Position numbers and translations under genes: made by a program. The notes under the pieces were generated by a model. The model saw only the letters and a list, made by a program, of their open reading frames with translations. It was not told where the DNA came from and searched no databases. From JAUWCW01 sp030609125 [NCBI: Candidatus Rokuibacteriota bacterium] (GTDB lineage Bacteria; JAUVQV01), in NCBI GenBank assembly GCA_030609125.1, contig JAUWCW010000008.1, positions 1 through 20,951 of the forward strand: a stretch of 20,951 bases of DNA. Reading direction: 5' to 3'. Numbering within the stretch: position 1 is the first letter of the stretch; each line of letters opens with the position of its first letter. Below, in pieces: positions 1 to 8,572 of the stretch.

Positions 1-375
1 GAGCTTGGTCTCGGCATGCCGGAGGATGCGGTGAAGGGCATCCGGGTCTCTCTTCAGGAGGAAGGGAACCTGCTCGTCATGTCCGCCGCGGGGAAGCGGC
101 CCGTGGGGATAGTGCACTTTTCGGCGAAGGAACTGGCCGAGGCCGTGGGCTCACCCCTGCAGAAGGAGGAGTACCGGGAATCCTTCAACGCCGCCCTCCC
201 CGGGGGGCGGCTGGCCGTCGTCGCGGTGCCTCTCATCGCCAGGGAGCGGGTGGTCGGCGTGGTCGCCGTCAGCCGCAGTGAGCCTCCCGTGATCAAGCGC
301 AGCGAAGTCGAACTCCTCATGCTCTACGCCAACACAGCGGGATTGACGGTGGAGAGATTCGAACTGTACGGATAG
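1..375 (+). CDS. GAF-domain protein, C-terminal part (5' end outside window)
   Basis: The reading frame is open from the first base and ends at a TAG at 373-375, so this is the C-terminal 124 residues of a longer protein. An ATG at 16 is only an internal methionine. The visible part looks like the second half of a GAF domain: a strand-rich core, the segment VAVPLIARERVVGVVAVSR, then a helix of the type LLMLYANTAGLTVER that closes GAF domains. GAF domains bind small ligands or mediate dimerisation in signalling proteins. The protein ends straight after the domain, with no kinase, cyclase or HTH domain following, so any output domain must lie upstream. It points the same way as guaB but has no obvious functional link to it. 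Confidence 0.75.
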   Translation, partial: ELGLGMPEDAVKGIRVSLQEEGNLLVMSAAGKRPVGIVHFSAKELAEAVGSPLQKEEYRESFNAALPGGRLAVVAVPLIARERVVGVVAVSRSEPPVIKRSEVELLMLYANTAGLTVERFELYG

Positions 376-492
376 ATGCACAAGTGCCTGGAAAACCACG
401 AGACCGTAAACCATGCCAGCAGGATCTCCGCCTGCCGCATCCAGGATGCCGGTTCCGGTAACGGCCGCATGAAATCGTCCTGCACCAAGTGA
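376..492 (+). CDS. possible small ORF of 38 codons between the GAF gene and guaB (doubtful)
   Basis: An ATG directly abuts the TAG of the GAF gene (TAGATG) and opens a 38-codon frame that closes with TGA nine bases before the guaB ATG. It begins MHKCLENHETVNHASR and has three cysteines, at residues 4, 20 and 36. Third codon positions are mostly G or C, as in the neighbouring genes, and the position would allow translational coupling. Against it, there is no clear Shine-Dalgarno apart from what lies within the GAF gene end, no recognisable family, and the region could simply be the guaB 5' leader. I do not recognise a function. Confidence 0.2.
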   Translation: MHKCLENHETVNHASRISACRIQDAGSGNGRMKSSCTK

Positions 493-1968
<1,476 letters not shown>

Positions 1969-1980
1969 CATGGTGCATTC

Positions 1981-2098
1981 TCGAAGCCCCCTTCGACTTC
2001 GCTCAGGGCAGGCTTTTTCCGCTCTGGCCGCGTTGCGCTGCAGTTCGCTTGTGCGGTCCGCCTGAGGCGGACCTCCGGCAGCCTTCAACGCCTTGTCA
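1981..2098. repeat. interspersed hairpin repeat of the 'CPERSRR' type between guaB and guaA
   Basis: Just after guaB lies a perfect hairpin (TCGAAG-CCCC-CTTCGA, 1981-1996) running into CTTCGACTTCGCTCAGGGC (1991-2009). Read on the minus strand in one frame, this gives the string CPERSRR, which I recognise as a hallmark of spurious ORFs over a short repeat common in environmental bacterial genomes. A second perfect palindrome with 8-bp arms and a TGA loop follows at 2055-2073 (GGTCCGCC / GGCGGACC). The whole has no coding signal. The outer limits are approximate because there is no second copy in the window to align with. It resembles REP or MITE-like extragenic repeats and could give stem-loops in a guaB-guaA transcript. 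Confidence 0.65.
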
Positions 2099-2191
2099 GT
2101 CTTGAAAATACCTCTTGAAAACAGCCCACGCTGGCCTGAGGGAAGGAACCAGCTGAGAAAAGTGATGTCAATAGGAGCGAAAACGCCCCTG

Positions 2192-2200
2192 TGGTAGAAT
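2192..2200 (+). promoter_or_regulatory. probable extended -10 promoter of guaA
   Basis: TGG-TAGAAT is an extended -10 element (TGn plus TAGAAT, 5/6 to the sigma-70 consensus), about 25 bp before the guaA start codon. No convincing -35 is present, as expected of extended -10 promoters. The guaA leader would be about 18-20 nt and contains an AAAGGGAG ribosome-binding site. An imperfect stem-loop with an AAAA loop lies just upstream at 2173-2190. The assignment rests on the motif alone. Confidence 0.4.
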
Positions 2201-2225
2201 CCCCGGACTTAAAGGGAGAAAAAAG

Positions 2226-3818
2226 ATGGCCGAGAAGAAGAAGACAACAACCGCTCGGGAGCTGCATTCCGAGAAGGTGTTGATCCTTGATTTCGGATCC
2301 CAGTACACCCAGCTCATCGCCCGGAGAGTCAGGGAGGAGAAGGTTTACTGCGAGATCTGGCCCTGCACCGCCAAGCCGGCGGCGGTCAGGCGCTTCAATC
2401 CCCGTGGAGTGATACTCTCCGGAGGGCCCGCGTCAGTCTATGATGAGGCGGCTCCGCTGGGGCCGAAGGGCGTTTTCGAGCTCGGTGTTCCCGTGCTCGG
2501 CATCTGCTACGGGATGCAGGTCATGGCCCACACGCTGGGCGGGGAGGTCGGGCACGCCCGCGGTCGGGAGTACGGCAGAGCGCACCTGGAGATCCTTCGA
2601 CGGGGAGGGCTCTTCCACGGGCTGTCGGGAAAGAGCGGCGAGAGCTCTGACGTTGTCTGGATGAGCCACGGGGACAAGATCAACGTCCTTCCGAAAGGGT
2701 TCAGGCCGCTGGCAAGGACGGCGAACGCTCCCGTGGCTGCCATGGCGGACGTGAAGAGAAAGCTGTTCGGTCTGCAGTTTCACCCCGAGGTCGTTCACAC
2801 CCCCATCGGAACCAGGATCCTGGAGAACTTCGTCCGCCGCATCTGCGGCTGCCGGCCCATCTGGGACATGAAATCCTTTGTGGACTACACGATTGCGTCG
2901 GTGCGCCGTCAAGTCGGAAAGAACGGAAGGGTGGTCTGTGCCCTCTCGGGTGGAGTGGACTCCTCGGTGGTCGCCCTGCTCCTGCACCGCGCCATCGGCG
3001 ACCGCCTGACGTGCATTTTCGTCGACAACGGACTTCTCCGCCGGAATGAGGCGGAAGAGGTCGTGCGCACCTTTCGCGACCACCTCCACCTGAACCTCGA
3101 TCACGTCGACGCCGCGAGGAGGTTCCTCCGGCAGCTCAAGGGTGTCGTGGACCCGGAGAAAAAGCGCAAGATCATCGGCCGGGAATTCATCAAGATCTTC
3201 GAAGAGGAGGCGAAAAGGATAGGCAAGGTGCATTTTCTCGCCCAGGGTACGCTCTACCCCGACGTGATAGAATCCGTTTCCTTCAAAGGGCCCGCGGCGG
3301 TCATCAAATCGCACCACAACGTGGGAGGCCTGCCGGAGGTGATGAAGCTGAAGCTCATCGAGCCCCTCAGGGAGCTTTTCAAGGATGAGGTAAGGATTGT
3401 CGGCCGGGAGATAGGCCTCCCGGAGGAAATCGTGCACCGTCAGCCCTTTCCCGGCCCGGGCCTCGCGATCCGGATCATTGACGAGGTGACGGACGAAAAC
3501 CTGGAACTGCTTCGGGCCGCCGACGCCATCATCACCGAGGAGGTGGTGAAGGCTGGTCTCTACCGGGAAATATGGCAGTCTTTCGCGGTGCTTCTGCCGG
3601 TAAGGTCGGTGGGGGTCATGGGAGATTTCCGCACCTACGAGAAGGTCGTCGCCGTCCGGGCCGTCCACTCCCGGGACGGGATGACGGCCGACTGGGTCGC
3701 CCTGCCTGCAAGGATTCTGCGGAGGATCTCGAACCGGATCATCAACGAGGTCCGTGGGGTCAACCGGGTCGTCTACGACATCTCCTCCAAGCCTCCCAGC
3801 ACCATCGAGTGGGAGTAA
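2226..3818 (+). CDS. guaA: GMP synthase (glutamine-hydrolysing)
   Basis: GuaA converts XMP to GMP using ATP and ammonia released from glutamine. The 530-residue protein has the full family architecture. A class I glutamine amidotransferase spans about residues 16-205, with nucleophile Cys94 in GICYGMQ and His186/Glu188 in FHPEVV. The ATP pyrophosphatase domain has its P-loop SGGVDSS at 241-247, followed by the C-terminal dimerisation domain, which ends in the usual [11 protein letters not shown] short extra lysine-rich N-terminus ([10 protein letters not shown]) precedes the first strand. The start is supported by AAAGGGAG upstream. The TAA stop codon (3816-3818) is also one copy of a three-base direct repeat that brackets the inserted element just downstream, yet the protein end is intact. 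Confidence 0.98.
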   Translation: MAEKKKTTTARELHSEKVLILDFGSQYTQLIARRVREEKVYCEIWPCTAKPAAVRRFNPRGVILSGGPASVYDEAAPLGPKGVFELGVPVLGICYGMQVMAHTLGGEVGHARGREYGRAHLEILRRGGLFHGLSGKSGESSDVVWMSHGDKINVLPKGFRPLARTANAPVAAMADVKRKLFGLQFHPEVVHTPIGTRILENFVRRICGCRPIWDMKSFVDYTIASVRRQVGKNGRVVCALSGGVDSSVVALLLHRAIGDRLTCIFVDNGLLRRNEAEEVVRTFRDHLHLNLDHVDAARRFLRQLKGVVDPEKKRKIIGREFIKIFEEEAKRIGKVHFLAQGTLYPDVIESVSFKGPAAVIKSHHNVGGLPEVMKLKLIEPLRELFKDEVRIVGREIGLPEEIVHRQPFPGPGLAIRIIDEVTDENLELLRAADAIITEEVVKAGLYREIWQSFAVLLPVRSVGVMGDFRTYEKVVAVRAVHSRDGMTADWVALPARILRRISNRIINEVRGVNRVVYDISSKPPSTIEWE

Positions 3819-3996
3819 GGGCTCACGCAAGAATAAGTTCACAGAATTGGCGCTCAGGTTCAGGTCGGATTTGGTCGATCTGAATAAGCGAAACCGCAGG
3901 AATAGCGGGCTATTTTGAGGATTTTGTGATTGAGGATAGGCCGAAGACGGCCCGAATATGAGATGCGAAAATGGGAAGTTATTCTTGCGTGAGCCC
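3819..3996. mobile_element. 178-bp MITE-like element with 22-bp terminal inverted repeats and TAA target duplication
   Basis: Bases 3819-3840 (starting GGGCTCACGCAAGAATAA) are the reverse complement of 3975-3996 with one mismatch in 22; similarity stops sharply inside both ends. TAA occurs immediately outside each end (3816-3818 and 3997-3999), as a three-base target-site duplication would. The interior has no ORF, is clearly richer in A+T than the flanking genes, and holds a small GGCCG-AAGA-CGGCC hairpin (3939-3952). This is the layout of a non-autonomous transposon derivative (MITE) mobilised in trans by a transposase not seen here. A three-base TNA duplication is reported for some IS5-family subgroups, but I cannot name the parent. 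It sits between the convergent guaA and leuA genes and could be read into from both sides. Confidence 0.75.
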
Positions 3997-4008
3997 TAAG
4001 GTGAGAGG

Positions 4009-5571
4009 TTAGAAGCCCCTGGGTTTCGCTTTGGGGGAGGTCCTCTTCCGGCCCTTTTCAGCGGGCCGGGCAGCGAGCATCTTGTTGACGGCCACGAGGT
4101 AGGCGCGAACCGAGGCCTCGATGATATCCGTGGAGGCCGCCTTTGCCGGGACTTCCCAATCCCCGAACCTGACCTTCACCTTCGCCTCGCCGAGAGCGTC
4201 CTTCCCCGAGGTGACGGCCGTGATGCTGTACTCCGCCAGCTTCCCCGGCAGACCGGTGATTTTGTCGATAGCCCGGTACGCCGCGTCCACCGGGCCGTCC
4301 CCCGTGGAGGAATCCTGGAAGGTCTCGTTCTCGCGCCGGAGGATGACCGTCGCGGTCGGAATGGTGCTGCTGCCGCTGTTGGTGTTGAGATACTCGAGCC
4401 GGAAAATCTCAGGCACCGTAACGATCTCCTGAGCGACGATGGCGATCAGGTCCTCATCGAAGACCTCCTTTTTCTTGTCGCACAGGTCCTTGAATCTTTC
4501 GAAGGCACTGTTGACCTGCTCCTTCGAGAGCTTGAGGCCGAGGCTCTGCAGCCGCTTCTGCAAGGCATGCCTGCCGGAGTGCTTTCCCAGGACGAGGTGG
4601 CTCTGCGGGAGACCAACCGATTCGGGTGTCATGATCTCGTAGGTTCGGGCGTCCTTGAGCATCCCGTCCTGATGGATCCCCGCCTCGTGGGCGAAGGCGT
4701 TCTTCCCGACAATGGCCTTGTTGGGCTGGACGCCAATGCCCGTTATCCGGCTGAGGAGCCTGCTGGTCTTGTAGATCTCCTCCGCCTTCACCCCCGTGGA
4801 TACCTGAAAGAGGGCCTTGCGGGTTTTGACGGCCATGATTATCTCTTCCAGGCTGGCGTTGCCTGCCCGTTCGCCGATGCCGTTGATGCTGCCCTCGATC
4901 TGGCCCGCCCCGTTCTGAACCGCAGCCAGGGAATTTGCCACGGCGAGGCCGAGGTCGTTGTGGCAGTGAACGGAGAGTACCGCCGCGTCTATGTTGGGCA
5001 CTCTCTCACGGATCTTGCGAATGAGTTCTCCGAACTCGGAAGGGATGGCGTAGCCGACGGTGTCGGGAATGTTGATCGTCGTCGCGCCGGCGTCGATGGC
5101 CGCCTCCACGACCTGACAGAGAAAGTCCACGTCGCTGCGGAAGGCGTCTTCGGCGGAGAATTCCACGTCGTCGCAGTAGCCTTTGGCTCTCTTTACGGCC
5201 TTGACGGTTCTACGGAGGATTTCCTTGCGGGTGGTCTTGAACTTGTGGAGGATGTGTATGTCGGAAGTAGCTATGAACGTGTGGATCCGCGGCCGGGACG
5301 CGTCCTTGACGGCATCCCAGCAGCGATCGATGTCGCCCGGTACGGCCCTGGCGAGACCGGCGATGGTCGGCTTGCGGACTTCGCGGGCTATGGTGCGGAC
5401 CGCCTCGAAGTCCCCTTCGGATGAAATGGGGAAGCCCGCTTCGATGATGTCCACGCCGAGGCGGGCCAGCTGCTTGGCCATGGTCAGCTTTTCGCCGATG
5501 TTCATGGAAAAGCCCGGAGACTGCTCCCCGTCCCTCAGTGTAGTGTCGAACAGATAGATGCGTCGGGCCAT
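4009..5571 (-). CDS. leuA: 2-isopropylmalate synthase
   Basis: LeuA condenses acetyl-CoA with 2-oxoisovalerate, the first step specific to leucine. The 520-residue product has a DRE-TIM metallolyase barrel at about residues 5-275, with [10 protein letters not shown] at 8-17 (Arg13, Asp14) and the metal ligands His202 and His204 in VHCHNDLG. Linker subdomains follow, then a C-terminal leucine-sensing regulatory domain at about residues 385-500 and a basic tail. The length and the regulatory domain favour LeuA over citramalate or homocitrate synthases. The frame stays open far upstream, but the ATG at 5571 ([17 protein letters not shown]) is the family start and has GGGAGGG just before it; the upstream frame only shadows pssA. 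It is the last gene of the ilv-psd-pssA-leu unit, 17 bp after pssA. Confidence 0.97.
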   Translation of the reverse strand: MARRIYLFDTTLRDGEQSPGFSMNIGEKLTMAKQLARLGVDIIEAGFPISSEGDFEAVRTIAREVRKPTIAGLARAVPGDIDRCWDAVKDASRPRIHTFIATSDIHILHKFKTTRKEILRRTVKAVKRAKGYCDDVEFSAEDAFRSDVDFLCQVVEAAIDAGATTINIPDTVGYAIPSEFGELIRKIRERVPNIDAAVLSVHCHNDLGLAVANSLAAVQNGAGQIEGSINGIGERAGNASLEEIIMAVKTRKALFQVSTGVKAEEIYKTSRLLSRITGIGVQPNKAIVGKNAFAHEAGIHQDGMLKDARTYEIMTPESVGLPQSHLVLGKHSGRHALQKRLQSLGLKLSKEQVNSAFERFKDLCDKKKEVFDEDLIAIVAQEIVTVPEIFRLEYLNTNSGSSTIPTATVILRRENETFQDSSTGDGPVDAAYRAIDKITGLPGKLAEYSITAVTSGKDALGEAKVKVRFGDWEVPAKAASTDIIEASVRAYLVAVNKMLAARPAEKGRKRTSPKAKPRGF

Positions 5572-5588
5572 GTCGACTGCCCTCCCGG

Positions 5589-6362
5589 TCACGATAGTGG
5601 CCGCTGGTTTGCCTTCCTCCGCTTCTCCCCGGATACCGCCAGCAGGCCCTTTCTCAAGAGCGGTGCGAGCACCATCTCCACGGGGCCGGAGAGCACGTAG
5701 ACCACGGCCATGGTGAAGAGCGTGATGCGGGGCCGCAGGGCGATGATGGAAAAAAGGAAAACAGCTGAAACAAGAAAGGAGAAGGGGTGCTTCTGGCGCA
5801 TCCCGAGTTCTTTGAAGCTGCGGTACCTTACGGTGCTGACCATGAGGAAGGCCAGAAGATAGGCCTGGAGGATGAAGACGATCCCCAGGGGCCGGTCGAA
5901 GACGACCGGGGTCTTCAGCAGGAGAATGGTCGTTGCCGCACAGGCCGAGGCGGCTGGAATGGGCAGGCCGATGAACCACTTGCGGTCGCTTGTGTCCGCC
6001 TGAACGTTGAAGCGTGCAAGCCGCAGGGCGCCGCAGGCGACTATGAGAAAGGCCGCCACCCATCCTGCCCTGCCGTAGGGCTGCAGGGCCCAGAGGTACA
6101 TGAGGACAGCCGGGCCGGCGCCGAAAGAGAGAAGATCCGCGAGGGAGTCGAACTCCATGCCGAAACGGCTGCTCGACCCGGTGAAGCGGGCAATCTTGCC
6201 GTCGAAGATGTCCAGGATCCCGGCAAGAACAAGGGCCACGGCGGCCCTCTCGAACTCGTGGTTGACCGCCGCGATGATGGCGTAGAAACCGGCGCAGAGA
6301 TTTCCTGCCGTCAGAAGATTCGGAAGGATGTAGACTGTCTTCTTGACCTGTTTCGTCTTCAT
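5589..6362 (-). CDS. pssA: CDP-diacylglycerol--serine O-phosphatidyltransferase
   Basis: PssA makes phosphatidylserine from CDP-diacylglycerol and L-serine at the inner membrane. The protein has 257 residues. The CDP-alcohol phosphatidyltransferase signature DGxxARx8GxxxDxxxD is complete, with Asp54, Gly55, Ala58, Arg59, Gly68, Asp72 and Asp76. Several hydrophobic membrane segments are spread over the length (for example about 11-50, 95-110, 130-150, 160-180 and 200-235). The next step is catalysed by the product of the adjacent psd gene. The start has an unusually poor ribosome-binding site (GCTGGA directly against the ATG), and a TAGAAT motif lies about 10 bp upstream, so initiation may be by coupling to psd or from a very short leader. 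Confidence 0.95.
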   Translation of the reverse strand: MKTKQVKKTVYILPNLLTAGNLCAGFYAIIAAVNHEFERAAVALVLAGILDIFDGKIARFTGSSSRFGMEFDSLADLLSFGAGPAVLMYLWALQPYGRAGWVAAFLIVACGALRLARFNVQADTSDRKWFIGLPIPAASACAATTILLLKTPVVFDRPLGIVFILQAYLLAFLMVSTVRYRSFKELGMRQKHPFSFLVSAVFLFSIIALRPRITLFTMAVVYVLSGPVEMVLAPLLRKGLLAVSGEKRRKANQRPLS

Positions 6363-6372
6363 TCCAGCTAAT

Positions 6373-6381
6373 ATTCTATCA
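6373..6381 (-). promoter_or_regulatory. possible internal extended -10 element upstream of pssA
   Basis: On the minus strand TGA-TAGAAT lies between the psd stop and the pssA start. It sits in the 11-base context TGTGATAGAAT, one base different from the guaA candidate TGTGGTAGAAT. A transcript from it would begin only a few bases before the pssA ATG, that is nearly leaderless, and no -35 is visible. This is weak on its own and may be chance in an AT-rich gap. Confidence 0.2.
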
Positions 6382-6386
6382 CAGAG

Positions 6387-7001
6387 CTAATTCCAATGGG
6401 CTATGATATCAGCCCCGCCCTTCACGCGGTCGCCGATCTTCACTGCCACCGGGGCGCCGGCGGGAAGATACGTGTCCACCCTGGAGCCGAAGCGGATGAG
6501 TCCGTAGCGCTCGCCCTGCCGGCCCCTCTGTCCCGGCTTGATCCGGCAGATAATGCGCCGCGCAATGAGGCCGGCCACCTGGACGACCCGCACCGTCCCC
6601 CTGGAGTGCACGATGGTGATGCCGCACCGCTCGTTCTCGTCCGAGGCGATCGTGTTCCAGGCGGCGAGGAAGCGCCCCCTGCGGTAGGAGACATCCGTTA
6701 TCTCACCCGAGGCGGGCAGGCGGTTGACGTGAACGTCGAAGATGGAGAGAAATATGCCGACCTTGACCCCCCCGTCCGGCTGGGGAAGAAGTTCGATCAC
6801 CTTGCCGTCCGCCGGAGAGACCAGTACGTCGTCGCCGGCGGGGACGCTGCGCTCGGGATCCCTGAAGAACCAGATGATGAAAGCCGTCAGGACAAGTGCT
6901 GCGATGGATGCCCACGGAACCTTCAGGGCGAGGCAGAAGCCGAAGAGTGCGGCGGCGCCCAGTATGAAAGGCCAGCCCTCCCTGGCGATCGGCAGTCTCA
7001 C
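6387..7001 (-). CDS. psd: phosphatidylserine decarboxylase, short pyruvoyl type
   Basis: Psd decarboxylates phosphatidylserine to phosphatidylethanolamine at the membrane. The 204-residue proenzyme is of the short bacterial/archaeal type (about 200-230 residues, against about 300 for E. coli Psd). Two hydrophobic segments lie near the N-terminus (about 11-26 and 30-46), followed by FFRDPER, SPADGKV and IFLSIFDVHVNRLP, all typical of the family. The self-cleavage site is in RFGSRVD; cleavage before Ser173 would create the pyruvoyl group and separate beta and alpha chains. Translation starts at a GTG that overlaps the ilvC stop by four bases (GTGA), indicating translational coupling. pssA follows after 24 bp, so the two successive enzymes are made together. 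Confidence 0.94.
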   Translation of the reverse strand: MRLPIAREGWPFILGAAALFGFCLALKVPWASIAALVLTAFIIWFFRDPERSVPAGDDVLVSPADGKVIELLPQPDGGVKVGIFLSIFDVHVNRLPASGEITDVSYRRGRFLAAWNTIASDENERCGITIVHSRGTVRVVQVAGLIARRIICRIKPGQRGRQGERYGLIRFGSRVDTYLPAGAPVAVKIGDRVKGGADIIAHWN

Positions 7002-8005
7002 TCTATCCCCTGGCTTTCCCTGCCCGGGGGATGGATCAGTTTCCTGATCCTCGCGCCGACCTGTTCAATGGGCTTGTCCCTCTGCCGGTCGAGGAGTGAC
7101 GAAAAGACTCTGCGGCCCGAGCGGTTCTCTTCCATCCACTCTTCGGCGAATTTGCCCGAGCGGATCTCGGAGAGAATCTTCTTCATCTCCTCCCGGACCT
7201 CGGGTCCAATGACGCGCGGTCCCCTGGTGACGTCGCCGAACCTGGCGGTGTTTGAGATAACATCCCTCATCCCCGAAATGCCTCGGAGGTGGATCAGGTC
7301 GGCGGTGAGCTTCACTTCGTGGACACATTCGAAATAGGCTGCTTCGGGGGGATAGCCGGCGTCGACGAGGGTCTCGAATCCGGCCGCTATCAGGTGCGTA
7401 AGGCCGCCGCAGATCACGGCCTGCTCACCGAAGAGGTCCGTCTCGCATTCGTCCCTGAAAGTGCTCTCGAAGATTCCGCCCCGCCCGCCTCCGATGGCCG
7501 AGGCGTACTGGAGGGCGGTGTCGCGGGCGTGACCGGAGAAATTCTGCTCAACGGCGACGAGCATGACCAGGCCTCGGCCCCGCCGGAACTCGCTCCTCAC
7601 CTGGTGTCCCGGCCCCTTGGGGGCGACCATGACGACGTCGAGACCGGGGTGAGGCTCTACCTGCCCGAAGTGAAGGGAGAAACCGTGTGCCACAAGGAGG
7701 GTCTTTCCCTCTGCGAGGGATCCGGCCAGATGCCTTCTGTAGGTCTCTCCGTGCTCCTCGTCGGGAATAAGCAGGGCGACCACGTCCGCCTGCGCGGCGG
7801 CTTCCTCGATGCCGAGGACCTGAAAACCGGCCTCAAAGGCCTTCTCCCGGCTGCTGCTGCCTGCCCGCAGGCCTACCGTGACGGACAGTCCACTGTCGCG
7901 GAGATTCTCGGCGTGGGCGCTTCCCTGGCTGCCGAAGCCGATGACGGCGATGGTTCTGCCGCTCAGGGGATTCGCACCGATATCGTTGTCGAAAAGGAGT
8001 TTCAC
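6998..8005 (-). CDS. ilvC: ketol-acid reductoisomerase, class I (first of two in the window)
   Basis: IlvC isomerises and reduces acetolactate or acetohydroxybutyrate with NAD(P)H and Mg2+. The 335-residue protein is a standard class I KARI. It has a Rossmann domain with GFGSQG (23-28) and a knotted C-terminal domain in which Lys130, Asp190, Glu194, Glu226, Glu230 and Ser251 occupy the classical active-site positions. The cofactor loop after the second strand reads GLRAGSSSREKA, with the Arg and Ser residues that normally contact the 2'-phosphate of NADPH. It starts at GTG, 18 bp after ilvN, with no good Shine-Dalgarno, so it probably depends on coupling. Gene order ilvB-ilvN-ilvC marks it as the housekeeping copy. 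Confidence 0.97.
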   Translation of the reverse strand: MKLLFDNDIGANPLSGRTIAVIGFGSQGSAHAENLRDSGLSVTVGLRAGSSSREKAFEAGFQVLGIEEAAAQADVVALLIPDEEHGETYRRHLAGSLAEGKTLLVAHGFSLHFGQVEPHPGLDVVMVAPKGPGHQVRSEFRRGRGLVMLVAVEQNFSGHARDTALQYASAIGGGRGGIFESTFRDECETDLFGEQAVICGGLTHLIAAGFETLVDAGYPPEAAYFECVHEVKLTADLIHLRGISGMRDVISNTARFGDVTRGPRVIGPEVREEMKKILSEIRSGKFAEEWMEENRSGRRVFSSLLDRQRDKPIEQVGARIRKLIHPPGRESQGIE

Positions 8006-8023
8006 CGGTATTTTTTCAGGGTT

Positions 8024-8509
8024 TCAGCCGGTCCGCCCGTCTCGGCCGATGGCGACCTTCCCGGTACGGACCAGCTCCTTGATGCCCAGGGGTCTGAGGA
8101 TCTCGATGACAGCCTGAATCTTGCCGGCATCTCCCGTTGCCTCCAGGGTGTATGACCTGGAGCTGACATCCACCACCTTGCAGCGAAAGATATCCACGAT
8201 GCCGAGGAGCTCGGCCCGGTTCTCCGCCGTCGCCTGGACTTTGATCAGCACGAGTTCCCGGTCGATGAAGTTCACTCCCGTGAGGTCACTGACCTTTATG
8301 ACATCGACCAGTTTGTTGAGCTGCTTGGTGATCTGCTCGATGATCTGCTCGTCGCCCCGGGTGACGATGGTCATCCGGGAAACGGAGGGGTCCTGTGTCT
8401 CCGCCACGGTCAGGCTGTCGATGTTGAACCCGCGTCCGGAAAAGAGGCCCGACACACGTGACAGGACTCCGAACTTGTTGGCTACCAGAACCGATATAGT
8501 GTGCCGCAT
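8024..8509 (-). CDS. ilvN: acetolactate synthase small (regulatory) subunit
   Basis: IlvN (also called IlvH) is the valine-sensing regulatory subunit of acetohydroxyacid synthase and binds IlvB. The 161-residue length is standard. An N-terminal ACT domain covers about residues 3-75 (HTISVLVANKFGVLSRVSGLF, RGFNIDSL), followed by the C-terminal domain (GVNFIDRELVLIKV, ILRPLGIKELVRTGKVAI). The ATG at 8509 is preceded by GGAGGGAGGAAAGGACAGAGG, a strong ribosome-binding region. It lies 63 bp after ilvB and 18 bp before ilvC in the same unit. Confidence 0.97.
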   Translation of the reverse strand: MRHTISVLVANKFGVLSRVSGLFSGRGFNIDSLTVAETQDPSVSRMTIVTRGDEQIIEQITKQLNKLVDVIKVSDLTGVNFIDRELVLIKVQATAENRAELLGIVDIFRCKVVDVSSRSYTLEATGDAGKIQAVIEILRPLGIKELVRTGKVAIGRDGRTG

Positions 8510-8572
8510 CCTCTGTCCTTTCCTCCCTCCGCGGTCATCGCGGGATCCCTTGCTCCGGCTGTTACGGCGCTG

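Noticed and set aside
5572-6063. Upstream extension of leuA to a 684-residue protein
   Set aside because: The extra part shadows pssA in another frame, has no family similarity, and the ATG at 5571 has a strong ribosome-binding site and the normal LeuA N-terminus.
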